Of a stretch of 64,000 nucleotides of DNA, positions 17,733 to 28,635 are shown one piece after another. The stretch lies in assembly GCA_965227045.1 (NCBI GenBank), contig OZ245718.1:2480001-2544000 (forward strand), given 5' to 3'. The stretch's first letter is position 1; every line of letters starts with the position of its first letter. A program made the translations under genes and the position numbers. The notes beneath the pieces were generated by a model. That model made no database searches. It was not told the origin of the DNA and was given only the letters and a program-made list of their open reading frames with translations. This DNA comes from UBA10649 sp965227045 (GTDB taxonomy: Bacteria > Actinomycetota > Actinomycetes > S36-B12).

Positions 17733-19250
17733 ATGAATGCGAAGATCAAGAACTGGGTCGTCGTGATGTTCGAGAATCGATCCTTCGATTCGCTGCTCGG
17801 ACATCTGCCGCACATTGCAGCCGAGGACGGCATACGCGATCGCGAGATCGACCTGCCGTACCCCGGCGGAATGGTGCGCGTCCATCCGTCCACGAACTTC
17901 ACTGACCCGATCCCCGATCCTGGCGAGGAGTACCCGGCGATCAACGCGCAGTTGTACGGGCGTTTTCGGCCCGAGACGAATGCGGGCCTGTCGCCGTACG
18001 CGATCTTCCCCGATCACCAGGTCGCGCCGTTCAACGAGCCGGAGCCTGGCCAGATCGCCACGATGGACGGATTCGCACTCGACTTCTTCCACAACTCCAA
18101 GTGGCAGACCGGTCGAGAGCTCACTCACGACGAGATGCAGTCGATCGGCGCGGTGTTCACTCCGCAGAGCGCTCCGGTGATCAATGGCCTCGCACAGGAG
18201 TACGCCGTCTTCACGCATTGGCATTGCGACGTGCCGACCTGCACCTTCCCCAATCGGAGCTTCTTCCACGCCGGTTCGAGTGATGGCCGACTCGGCAACG
18301 ACATCATCTGGGACTACGCCGTCGACAACGACCTGCCGAACCTCTTCACGCGCGCGAGCGACCGCGGAGTCAGCTGGACCTGCTATTTCGACAAGGACCA
18401 GAAGATTCCGTACACCGCGGTGAACCAGGCGGGGGCCCGGCATCTGCCCCTGTGGCGCGACCACTCCGCTCACCACGAGCAGTTCTTCGCCGATTGTCTC
18501 GAGGGGAACCTGCCGCAGTACTCATGGATCGAACCGTGCCTGATTTCGGGCAACCTGAACGACTATCACCCGCCCACCGACATCCGCGCCGGAGAGGCGT
18601 TCCTGGCGTCGATCTACGAAGCGGTTCGGAGCTCACCGCAGTGGGAGCAGACCGCCCTGGTCGTCATGTTCGACGAGCACGGTGGCTGCTACGACCACGT
18701 CCCACCTCCGGCGACGGTCAGCCCTGACGGAAAGGTCAGTTCGGAGGGATTCGCCTTCGATCGACTCGGAGTACGCGTTCCGACCATTGTCATCTCCGCC
18801 TACACCGAGCGCGAGACCGTGATCACTGACGTGCACTCAAACACCTCGATGACCCGGACGCTTCGTGAGGCACTCGACCTCGGTCCAGCGCTGACCAAGC
18901 GCGACGAGTGGGCGGAGCCGGCGTTCGCGGCCTTCAACCGGGAAACACCGCGCACCGATCGGCCGGTCATCACGCCGCTGCCCTACACGCCCGGCGCCGT
19001 GAACGCCGACGCCCAGGAGCCGGTCGTCGGCGACCTTCCGGATACCAAGATGTTCTGGAAGCACATGCACGCCCACGACAAGGAGTTCGTATCCCAGATT
19101 GGCGAGGTGACGGTCCGCAATGCGGCTCGACTGCTGGGGCTGGACCCGAATGCGGCGCCTTCCGACTCCGCGTCGGGTGTCCGTGACTGGCTGGACCACC
19201 ACTTCGTGACTGACGGTCGCCCGCAGTTCGACGCCGGTTCATCGCGGTAG
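17733..19250 (+). CDS. Phospholipase C / acid phosphatase-type phosphoesterase
   Basis: A 505-residue member of the bacterial phospholipase C/AcpA phosphoesterase family (alkaline-phosphatase fold). The metal and nucleophile region VVVMFENRSFDSLLGH (residues 9-24) is classical; HCDVPTCTFPNRSFFHAG and MFDEHGGCYDHV carry further metal-binding Asp and His residues. Most secreted relatives have a Tat signal; this protein begins directly with MNAKIKNWVVVMF and has no signal peptide, so it would stay in the cytoplasm. Possible substrates are phospholipids or phosphomonoesters. It sits between galE and purS and has its own promoter. Confidence 0.86.
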   Translation: MNAKIKNWVVVMFENRSFDSLLGHLPHIAAEDGIRDREIDLPYPGGMVRVHPSTNFTDPIPDPGEEYPAINAQLYGRFRPETNAGLSPYAIFPDHQVAPFNEPEPGQIATMDGFALDFFHNSKWQTGRELTHDEMQSIGAVFTPQSAPVINGLAQEYAVFTHWHCDVPTCTFPNRSFFHAGSSDGRLGNDIIWDYAVDNDLPNLFTRASDRGVSWTCYFDKDQKIPYTAVNQAGARHLPLWRDHSAHHEQFFADCLEGNLPQYSWIEPCLISGNLNDYHPPTDIRAGEAFLASIYEAVRSSPQWEQTALVVMFDEHGGCYDHVPPPATVSPDGKVSSEGFAFDRLGVRVPTIVISAYTERETVITDVHSNTSMTRTLREALDLGPALTKRDEWAEPAFAAFNRETPRTDRPVITPLPYTPGAVNADAQEPVVGDLPDTKMFWKHMHAHDKEFVSQIGEVTVRNAARLLGLDPNAAPSDSASGVRDWLDHHFVTDGRPQFDAGSSR

Positions 19251-19307
19251 GGTTGGACTACTTCCCCACGGTCAATGAACCATCCGATCGCGAACCTTGG
19301 AGCGCCC

Positions 19308-19574
19308 GTGGCCCGCGTCGTCGTCGACGTCATGCTCAAGCCAGAGATCCTCGACCCTCAGGGTCGTGCCGTCCAAGGAGCGCTCGGTCGCCTCGGCCTC
19401 ACGGGAGTGACGGATGTGCGGCAGGGCAAGCAGTTCGTCATCGACATCGAGGGTGACCTTGACGGCGAGCGACTTGAGCTCATGCACTCCCTGGCCGAGG
19501 AACTCCTCAGCAACCCGGTCATCGAGGACTACCGGATGCAGGTGCTGCCCGACTCGCAGGTCGACGCCACGTGA
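19308..19574 (+). CDS. purS: Phosphoribosylformylglycinamidine synthase subunit PurS
   Basis: PurS is the small bridging subunit of the three-part FGAM synthase, helping ammonia transfer from PurQ to PurL. The protein ARVVVDVMLKPEILDPQG, with GVTDVRQGK and a C-terminal NPVIEDYRMQVL, matches PurS. GTG 19308 is chosen (88 residues) because GGAG lies 5 bases upstream and the family is about 80-85 residues long; an ATG at 19275 would add 11 non-conserved residues. The last codons overlap the purQ start (GTGA). Confidence 0.93.
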   Translation: MARVVVDVMLKPEILDPQGRAVQGALGRLGLTGVTDVRQGKQFVIDIEGDLDGERLELMHSLAEELLSNPVIEDYRMQVLPDSQVDAT

Positions 19575-20247
19575 GCGCACGAATCGGCGTCGTCACGTTC
19601 CCGGGGTCCCTCGACGACCGTGATGCCGCCCGCGCGGTTCGCATTGCCGGAGCCGAGGCGGTCGCGCTGTGGCACGGCGACGACGACCTGCGCGGGGTCG
19701 ACGCCGTGGTCCTGCCCGGTGGATTCTCGTACGGTGACTACCTGCGGTGTGGGGCGATCGCGCGGTTCTCGCCGATCATGACGACCTTGGTCGACGCGGC
19801 CAACGGCGGGCTTCCCGTCCTCGGCATCTGCAACGGCTTCCAGATCCTGTGCGAGTCGCACCTGCTGCCCGGTGCGCTGACGCGAAACGACACTCTGCAT
19901 TTCATCTGCCGCGACCAGCGGCTGCGCATCGAGGACACGACATCGGTGTGGACCTCGAACTACGAGGTCGGACAGGAGATCGTCATCCCGCTGAAGAACG
20001 GCGAGGGCGGCTTCGTTGCCGACGAGCGGACGCTCGACCTGCTCGAAGCCGAGGGCCGCGTCATCGCCCGCTACGTCGACGTGAACCCCAATGGCAGCCG
20101 CCGCGACATCGCCGGCATCCGGAACGAGCGAGGCAACGTCGTCGGCCTGATGCCGCATCCCGAGCACGCCGTGGAGTCCCTGACGGGCCCGAGCATCGAC
20201 GGCCTGGCGTTCTTTACCAGTGCCCTCGACTCGCTGCTGGTGAGCGC

Positions 20248-20251
<4 letters not shown>
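19571..20251 (+). CDS. purQ: Phosphoribosylformylglycinamidine synthase subunit PurQ
   Basis: The glutaminase subunit, which releases ammonia from glutamine for PurL. 226 residues, class I glutamine amidotransferase fold. The nucleophile Cys is in VLGICNGFQIL (about residue 86), and the catalytic His and Glu are in MPHPEHAVE near the C-terminus. VVLPGGFSYGDYLRCGAIA is specific for PurQ. The GTG start overlaps purS and the stop overlaps the purL ATG, so purSQL are produced in stoichiometric coupling. Confidence 0.96.
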
Positions 20252-22509
<2,258 letters not shown>

Positions 22510-22519
22510 ACGCCGCGCC

Positions 22520-22903
22520 ATGAACGCCGTGCCGCTGGAGATTGCTGCCGTGCTGGCCGACTACGACGCCGGGATCATCCCCGAGCGCGCCTCGGAGAAG
22601 GCTGCGGTCAAGGCAGCGCTGGCGGCACTGGTCGAGATTGCCCCCGGTCGCAGCGTCGAGGTCCGCGTCCCGCCGTACGCCGCCGTCCAGGCGATCGAGG
22701 GCACAAGTCACCGGCGGGGCAACCCGTCGGCGGTTGTCGAGACCAATGCGCGCACGTGGTTGGAGCTGGCCGTGGGCCGGCGCACCTGGGCCGAGGCAAC
22801 CGGGTCGGGAGCGGTCCACGCGAGCGGTGAGCGCTCGGATCTCAGCGGGCTGCTGCCCCTGTGGTCGGCGACGGAAATCGTCGCCGCATGCACGATTCAG
22901 TAA
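22520..22903 (+). CDS. Sterol carrier protein-like (SCP-type) small protein
   Basis: A 127-residue protein matching the actinobacterial SCP-like family that sits between purL and purF, as does Rv0807 in mycobacteria. Seen: a helical N-terminus with ERASEKAAVKAALAALVEI, a strand pair ending in VEVRVPPYAAVQ, the conserved HRRGNPSAVVETN, and TWLELAVGRRTWAEA. The function is unproven; the fold suggests binding of a hydrophobic ligand. The ATG at 22520 is 10 bases after the purL stop; a nearer ATG at 22506 leads to a stop after five codons. Co-transcription with purL is likely. Confidence 0.8.
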   Translation: MNAVPLEIAAVLADYDAGIIPERASEKAAVKAALAALVEIAPGRSVEVRVPPYAAVQAIEGTSHRRGNPSAVVETNARTWLELAVGRRTWAEATGSGAVHASGERSDLSGLLPLWSATEIVAACTIQ

Positions 22904-22993
22904 CGATTTCGTACGCCTGAGCCGACCACAGGTTTCGATTTTCTCCTGTTCTGGATACTGTTCCGCATTCGCACTCACGGGGCAGGAGGCGTC

Positions 22994-24025
22994 ATGGTCG
23001 ACCAGACCGCGGCAATACGCCTCCGAGGCCTGACGCGCTCGTTCGGCGAGGTCACCGCGGTCGACGGCGTCGACCTGGACGTCGTCGACGGGGAGTTCTT
23101 GACGCTGCTCGGCCCGTCGGGCTCGGGCAAGACCACCGTCCTGCGCATGATCGCCGGCTTCGAGCGGCCCGACGGCGGCACCATCGAGCTGGCCGGCGTC
23201 GACGTGACGAACCAGCCGCCGTACTCCCGCGACGTGAATACCGTCTTCCAGGACTACGCGCTGTTCCCGCACATGAGCGTGCAGAAGAACGTCGAGTACG
23301 GGCTCAAGGTCAAGAAGGTCCCGGCCGCCGAGCGCGCCCGTCGCGCCAAGGAGACCCTGGAGTCGGTGCGGCTGTCCGGGTACGGAGATCGTGCTCCGTC
23401 GCAGCTGTCCGGCGGCCAGCGTCAGCGGGTTGCGCTCGCGCGGTCGCTCGTCAACCGGCCCAAGGTGCTGCTGCTCGATGAGCCGCTCGGCGCGCTGGAC
23501 CTCAAGCTGCGCGAGCAGATGCAGGTCGAGCTCAAGGAGATCCAGCGCGACGTCGGCATCACGTTCGTGTTCGTCACACACGATCAGGACGAGGCGCTGA
23601 CGATGTCGGACCGAATCGCAGTGTTCAACGAGGGCCGGATCGCGCAACTCGGCACGCCCTCGGATGTGTACGAGCACCCCGCCACCGCGTTCGTCGCGGG
23701 CTTCGTCGGCACGTCGAACCTGCTCGAGTCCGACGCGGCGCAGGCCGTCCTCGGCAGATCGGGCACGTGGTCGGTGCGCCCGGAGAAGATCCGCCTGCTC
23801 GGTGCCGATGCGCCGGTTGGTGACGGCCAGCATGCGGTTCGCGGCACGGTGCGCGAGGTGGTCTACGTGGGCATGTCTACGCGCTACGTCGTGGACCTCG
23901 CGGTGGGCGGGTCGCTCATGGCCGTGCAGCAGAACTCCGAACTGTCCGAGGACCTGTCCCACCTTCGCGGCACGCAGGTGCAGCTGGCCTGGGATACCCG
24001 GCACGAGTACGAGGTCGCCGGCTAG
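22994..24025 (+). CDS. potA: ABC transporter ATP-binding protein, polyamine type
   Basis: The ATPase of a spermidine/putrescine-type importer. 343 residues. Walker A LGPSGSGKTT (about residue 38), Q-loop in VFQDYALFPHMSV, signature LSGGQRQRVALAR, Walker B LLLDEPLGALD and the His switch VTHDQDEAL are intact; the C-terminal part has the TOBE domain of PotA/CysA-type subunits. GGAGG lies 5 bases before the ATG. It is the first gene of a four-gene operon in the order ATPase, binding protein, two permeases, placed inside the purine cluster. Substrate assigned from the family of the whole operon. Confidence 0.88.
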   Translation: MVDQTAAIRLRGLTRSFGEVTAVDGVDLDVVDGEFLTLLGPSGSGKTTVLRMIAGFERPDGGTIELAGVDVTNQPPYSRDVNTVFQDYALFPHMSVQKNVEYGLKVKKVPAAERARRAKETLESVRLSGYGDRAPSQLSGGQRQRVALARSLVNRPKVLLLDEPLGALDLKLREQMQVELKEIQRDVGITFVFVTHDQDEALTMSDRIAVFNEGRIAQLGTPSDVYEHPATAFVAGFVGTSNLLESDAAQAVLGRSGTWSVRPEKIRLLGADAPVGDGQHAVRGTVREVVYVGMSTRYVVDLAVGGSLMAVQQNSELSEDLSHLRGTQVQLAWDTRHEYEVAG

Positions 24026-24082
24026 ACGTCATCCGGCCGAGGGCAACCGCTCTGGGCTCCACATCAGAAGGGGAGGGTGCAG

Positions 24083-25336
24083 GTGCATACCAAGCGTCTG
24101 CTCAAGATCGCGGCGGTCGGTTCCGCTGTGGCATTGCTCGCTGCTGCATGCAGCAGCAGTTCAAGCTCCGAGTCGTCGAGCGCGGCCGGCGCCAGTGCGC
24201 CAGCCGGCTCGTCAGCGCCTGCGGAGTCCGCGGCACCTGCCGATCTTCCGGGCGGCGCTGCTTACGCCGGACCGGTGGGTGCGGGCGAGGGCCAGGTCAA
24301 CATCCTCGCGTGGCCCGGTTACGTCGAGGACGGGTCCACCGACCCGGCGGTCGACTGGGTCTCCGACTTCGAGAAGGAGACCGGCTGCGAGGTCAACGTC
24401 AAGACCTTCGGCACCTCCGACGAGGCCGTCAAGCTCATGCAGGGCGGCGGTTGGGACGTGGTCTCAGCATCGGGCGACGCGACTCTTCGCCTGATCTACG
24501 GCGACAACGTGCAGCCGATCAACACCGACCTCATCCCGAGCTACGCGGACATCTTCGAGGACCTCAAGCTCCAGTCCTTCAACAGCGTCGGCGGTGTTCC
24601 GTACGGCGTTCCGCACGGACGCGGTGCGAACCTGCTGATGTGGAACACCGACAAGGTGACCACTCCGCTCGACTCGTGGGCCGTGACCTTCGACGCCGAC
24701 TCTCCTTACGCCGGCGCAGTGACGGCGTACGACTCGCCGATCTTCATCGCGGACGCAGCCGTGTACCTGATGGCCACCCAGCCGGATCTCGGCATCACCG
24801 ATCCGTACTCGCTGGACCAGACGCAGTTCGACGCAGCAATCGCGCTGCTCGAGCAGCAGAAGGCACTCATCGGCGAGTACTGGAGCGACTACACGAAGGC
24901 CATCCAGGCGTTCAACTCCGGCACGACCGCCGTGGGCACGTCATGGCAGGTCATCGCGAACCTCGCCAAGGCTGAGGGCGGCAAGGTCGAGGCAGTCAAG
25001 GCGAAGGAAGGCGCGACCGGCTGGTCCGACACGTGGATGATCGCGAAGGACACGCCGAACATCAACTGCGCCTACAAGTGGGTCGACCACATCGCATCGC
25101 CGCAGACCAACGCCGCAGTCGCGGAGTGGTTCGGCGAGGCGCCGTCGAATGCCAAGTCGTGCGACCTGACCGCCGACAAGACGTTCTGCGACACCTACCA
25201 CGCAGCCGATGCCGACTACTGGAAGGACGTCTACTACTGGAACACCCCGACGGCCAAGTGCATCGACGGCCGTGCGGACGTCCAGTGCGTTCCCTACAGC
25301 GAGTGGGGCACCGCGTGGAGTGCGCTCCGCTCCTAG
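24083..25336 (+). CDS. potD: Polyamine-type solute-binding lipoprotein
   Basis: A 417-residue extracellular binding protein. A signal peptide with a lipobox (LLAAAC, Cys about residue 22) is followed by a Ser/Ala/Pro-rich linker of about 35 residues, then a PotD-like domain starting at VNILAWPGYVEDG. DVVSASGDATLRLIYGDNVQPI and VPYGVPHGRGANLLMWNTD are typical of the spermidine/putrescine group. The GTG at 24083 is chosen over GTG 24077 because the ribosome-binding site AAGGGGAGG (24068-24076) is then about 6 bases away. Cys pairs near the C-terminus (CDLT..TFCDTYH, KCIDG..VQCVPY) may form disulphides. Confidence 0.87.
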   Translation: MHTKRLLKIAAVGSAVALLAAACSSSSSSESSSAAGASAPAGSSAPAESAAPADLPGGAAYAGPVGAGEGQVNILAWPGYVEDGSTDPAVDWVSDFEKETGCEVNVKTFGTSDEAVKLMQGGGWDVVSASGDATLRLIYGDNVQPINTDLIPSYADIFEDLKLQSFNSVGGVPYGVPHGRGANLLMWNTDKVTTPLDSWAVTFDADSPYAGAVTAYDSPIFIADAAVYLMATQPDLGITDPYSLDQTQFDAAIALLEQQKALIGEYWSDYTKAIQAFNSGTTAVGTSWQVIANLAKAEGGKVEAVKAKEGATGWSDTWMIAKDTPNINCAYKWVDHIASPQTNAAVAEWFGEAPSNAKSCDLTADKTFCDTYHAADADYWKDVYYWNTPTAKCIDGRADVQCVPYSEWGTAWSALRS

Positions 25337-25361
25337 AGCGCGCACCCAGTAAGGACATCTA

Positions 25362-26234
25362 GTGACGACCACGACCAGCCCGCCTCGGGGCGGCTTCGGC
25401 TACCGGCATCCCAAGCTCCGCTTGGCCGGTCTGCTGTCCGCCCCGATGGCGTGGCTGGTCGTGGTCTATCTGGGGTCGCTCGCTGCGCTGTTCCTGACCG
25501 CCTTCTGGACGGTCGACGACTTCACCGGCCAGTTGGTCCACACCTTCACGCTCAAGAACTTCCAGCAGGTATTCACCAACCCTGCGTACCTCGGCACGAT
25601 GGTGCGAACGCTCAGCATCGCGCTCCTCGTCACGCTGTTCTGTCTGATCCTTGCCATGCCGCTGGCGTTCTTCATGGCGCGCGTCGCGCGTCCGAGTTGG
25701 CGGCCGCTCCTGGTCGCGATGGTGCTCACTCCGCTGTGGGCCTCCTACCTGGTGAAGGTCTACGCATGGCGGGCGATGCTGCAGCCCGAGAGCGGTGTGA
25801 TCGCCTGGTTCCTCGACCCGATCGGCCTCAACTCTCCGGGCTACGGCTACCTGGGCATCGTCATCACGCTGACCTACCTGTGGCTGCCGTACATGATCCT
25901 GCCGATCTACGCGGGGCTGACGCGGCTGCCCGACTCGATGCTCGACGCGTCGGCCGATCTCGGGGCGAAGAGCGGGCGGACCTTCCGCAGTGTGGTGATG
26001 CCGATCATCTTCCCGTCGATCGTCGCGGGCTCGGTGTTCACGTTCTCGCTCAGTCTCGGTGACTACATCACCGCGCAGATCGTCGGCGGCAAGGTCACGA
26101 TGCTCGGCAATGTCATCCAGACCACGTACGTCACCAACCTCCCGTTCGCCGCGGCCGTCGCGACCATTCCGGTCGTCATCGTGCTGCTCTACCTGCTCGC
26201 GGTGCGTCGTTCCGGCGCGCTGAACAGCCTGTAG
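25362..26234 (+). CDS. potB: ABC transporter permease, polyamine type (first)
   Basis: A 290-residue inner-membrane permease with about six helices. The EAA-type cytoplasmic loop, which docks on the ATPase, is at DASADLGAKSGRTFRSVVMPIIFPSIVAG. The order after the binding-protein gene, and its long N-terminal segment before the first helix, match PotB. The start is GTG 25362 with AAGGA about 7 bases upstream. Six bases separate it from the next permease gene. Confidence 0.86.
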   Translation: MTTTTSPPRGGFGYRHPKLRLAGLLSAPMAWLVVVYLGSLAALFLTAFWTVDDFTGQLVHTFTLKNFQQVFTNPAYLGTMVRTLSIALLVTLFCLILAMPLAFFMARVARPSWRPLLVAMVLTPLWASYLVKVYAWRAMLQPESGVIAWFLDPIGLNSPGYGYLGIVITLTYLWLPYMILPIYAGLTRLPDSMLDASADLGAKSGRTFRSVVMPIIFPSIVAGSVFTFSLSLGDYITAQIVGGKVTMLGNVIQTTYVTNLPFAAAVATIPVVIVLLYLLAVRRSGALNSL

Positions 26235-26240
26235 GCCGCG

Positions 26241-27047
26241 ATGACCATCTCCCGCGGCACGAAGATCGGCCTCAGCATCTTCGCCTTCATCGCGTTCGGC
26301 TTCATCTACGTGCCGCTCGGCGTGATCCTCGTTAACTCATTCAGCGTCGACAAGTCGCTCACCTGGCCGCCGAGCGGCTTCACCACCGAGTGGTGGGGCA
26401 AGGCGTTCCAGAACGAAGGAGTGCGCGAGGCGCTCGTGACCTCGGTCGGGGTGGCCTCCGTGGCGACGCTCGTGGCGCTGGTCCTCGGCACCCTGCTGTC
26501 GTTCGCGCTCGGGCGCTACACCTTCTTCGGCAGGGAGTCGATCTCGCTGCTGATCGTCCTGCCCATCGCGCTGCCGGGCATCGTCACCGGCATCGCGCTG
26601 AACAACGTGTTCACCACCTTCCTCGGCGGCCTGACGATCTACACGCTGATCATCGGCCACGCGACCTTCTGCATCGTGGTGGTGTTCAACAACGCGCTCG
26701 CACGTATCCGGCGGATGGGCGGCAGCGTCGAGGAAGCCTCGGCCGACCTCGGCGCGAACGGACTTCGGACGTTCATCTTCATCACCTTCCCGCTGATGCG
26801 GTCGGCCCTGATCGCGGGAGCGATCCTCGCGTTCGGGCTGTCCTTCGACGAGATCATCGTCACGACCTTCACCGCGGGTCCGGGAATCACCACGCTGCCC
26901 ATCTGGATCTACCAGAACCTGTTCCGCCCGAATCAGGCGCCGATCGTCAATGTGGTGGCCGCGGCGCTTGTTCTCATCAGCATCCTGCCGATCTACATCG
27001 CGCAGCGCTTCTCGAACACCGATGAGCGCGGTGGCGGTCTGATCTGA
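26241..27047 (+). CDS. potC: ABC transporter permease, polyamine type (second)
   Basis: A 268-residue permease with about six helices, matching PotC in size. The EAA loop is EEASADLGANGLRTFIFITF, followed by the helix with LRSALIAG-like sequence (LMRSALIAGAILAFGLSFDE). Together with the preceding gene it would form the heterodimeric channel. It ends 28 bases before purF, which has its own -10 element, so the importer operon and purF are probably separate transcription units. Confidence 0.86.
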   Translation: MTISRGTKIGLSIFAFIAFGFIYVPLGVILVNSFSVDKSLTWPPSGFTTEWWGKAFQNEGVREALVTSVGVASVATLVALVLGTLLSFALGRYTFFGRESISLLIVLPIALPGIVTGIALNNVFTTFLGGLTIYTLIIGHATFCIVVVFNNALARIRRMGGSVEEASADLGANGLRTFIFITFPLMRSALIAGAILAFGLSFDEIIVTTFTAGPGITTLPIWIYQNLFRPNQAPIVNVVAAALVLISILPIYIAQRFSNTDERGGGLI

Positions 27048-27063
27048 TCCTCGCCGGAGCGGG

Positions 27064-27069
27064 TAGAGT
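27064..27069 (+). promoter_or_regulatory. -10 element of purF-purM
   Basis: TAGAGT ends 6 bases before the purF GTG. No ribosome-binding site is visible, so purF is probably leaderless. Confidence 0.5.
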
Positions 27070-27075
27070 ACGCAT

Positions 27076-28635
27076 GTGCCCCGTGGCGATGGACTGCTGA
27101 ATCACGATCTTCTCTCCGAGGACAAGGGACCCCAGGATCACTGCGGGGTCTTCGGGGTCTGGGCCCCTGGCGAGGAAGTCGCCAAGCTCACCTACTTCGG
27201 CCTCTACGCGCTCCAGCATCGTGGCCAGGAGTCCGCCGGCATCGCGGTCAGCGACGGCTCGCACATCGTGGTCTACAAGGACATGGGCCTGGTCTCGCAG
27301 GTGTTCACCGAGGCCTCCTTGGAATCTCTCCACGGCCACGTCGCGATCGGCCACACGCGCTACTCCACCACCGGGTCCAGTGTCTGGGAGAACGCCCAGC
27401 CCACCTTCCGGGCCACGGCCACCGGGCACCTGGCGCTTGGCCACAACGGCAACCTCACCAACATCCATGAACTGAAGAGCCGGCTGTCCGAGCTCGCCGA
27501 ACTGTCCGGGGAGCTCCCGCTCGGCACCCGGATGCTCTCGACCAGCGACACCGACACCGTCGCCGCCCTGCTTGCCGCCCACCCCGATCTCACCGTCGAG
27601 TCCGCCGCCCTCGAGGAGCTGCCCCGGTTGCGCGGCGCCTTCTCGCTCGTCTTCATGGACGATGACGCGCTGTACGGGGCACGTGACCCGCAGGGCGTAC
27701 GACCGCTCGTGCTCGGCCGGCTCGAGCGCGGCTGGGTGCTGGCCAGCGAGACCGCCGCACTGGACATCGTGGGCGCGTCGTTCGTACGCGAGGTGGAGCC
27801 CGGGGAACTCATCGTCATCGACGAGAACGGGCTGAGATCCCACCGGTTCGCCGAGGCCGACCCCAAGGGCTGCCTGTTCGAGTTCGTCTACCTGGCCCGC
27901 CCCGACACCAGCATCTCCGGTCGGGGGGTGCAGGCCGCCCGAGTCGAGACCGGCCGACGGCTCGCCCGCGAGCACGCCGTCGACGCCGACCTCGTCATTC
28001 CCGTCCCCGAATCGGGCAGGTATGCCGCCATCGGCTACGCGCAGGAGTCCGGCATCCCGTTCGCCGAGGGACTGGTCAAGAACGCCTATGTCGGCCGCAC
28101 GTTCATCCAGCCCTCGCAGACCATCCGCCAGCTGGGCATCCGACTGAAGCTCAACCCCCTGCGCGACGTAATCGCCGGCCAGCGCCTGGTGGTCGTCGAC
28201 GACTCGATCGTCCGCGGCAACACCCAGCGGGCCCTGGTTCGCATGCTCCGCGAGGCCGGGGCCAAAGAGGTGCACGTGCGCATCTCCAGCCCCCCGGTGA
28301 AGTGGCCCTGCTTCTACGGCATTGACTTCGCCAGTCGCGCCGAACTCATCGCTAATGGCCTGTCCACCGACGAGATCTGCACCTCGATCGGTGCCGACTC
28401 GCTGGCCTACATCGACCTCGAGCAGGTGATCGAAGCCACGACCGTGAGCAAGGACAAGCTGTGCCGGGCCTGCTTCGACGGCGTCTACCCGATCGCACTG
28501 CCCGAGCCCGAACTACTCGGCAAGCACGTGCTCGAGGGCATCGAACGCCGCGCGGTGGCCGGTGCGAGCGCCGACGTCGAGGGTGTGGCTTCTCTCGTCG
28601 GCGGCGGCGCGGTCGACGCTCTCGATCGCCCGTGA
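27076..28635 (+). CDS. purF: Amidophosphoribosyltransferase
   Basis: PurF makes phosphoribosylamine from PRPP and glutamine, the first committed step of purine synthesis. 519 residues. The first 22 residues form a propeptide; Cys23 in DHCGVFGVW is the predicted N-terminal nucleophile after self-cleavage. PRPP motif: LVVVDDSIVRGNTQ. Cys residues in VKWPCFYG, DEICTSIG and KLCRACFDG fit the iron-sulphur-containing, Bacillus-type PurF. The start is GTG 27076. The stop overlaps the purM GTG (GTGA). Rv0808 and Rv0809 in mycobacteria show the same pair. Confidence 0.96.
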   Translation: MPRGDGLLNHDLLSEDKGPQDHCGVFGVWAPGEEVAKLTYFGLYALQHRGQESAGIAVSDGSHIVVYKDMGLVSQVFTEASLESLHGHVAIGHTRYSTTGSSVWENAQPTFRATATGHLALGHNGNLTNIHELKSRLSELAELSGELPLGTRMLSTSDTDTVAALLAAHPDLTVESAALEELPRLRGAFSLVFMDDDALYGARDPQGVRPLVLGRLERGWVLASETAALDIVGASFVREVEPGELIVIDENGLRSHRFAEADPKGCLFEFVYLARPDTSISGRGVQAARVETGRRLAREHAVDADLVIPVPESGRYAAIGYAQESGIPFAEGLVKNAYVGRTFIQPSQTIRQLGIRLKLNPLRDVIAGQRLVVVDDSIVRGNTQRALVRMLREAGAKEVHVRISSPPVKWPCFYGIDFASRAELIANGLSTDEICTSIGADSLAYIDLEQVIEATTVSKDKLCRACFDGVYPIALPEPELLGKHVLEGIERRAVAGASADVEGVASLVGGGAVDALDRP

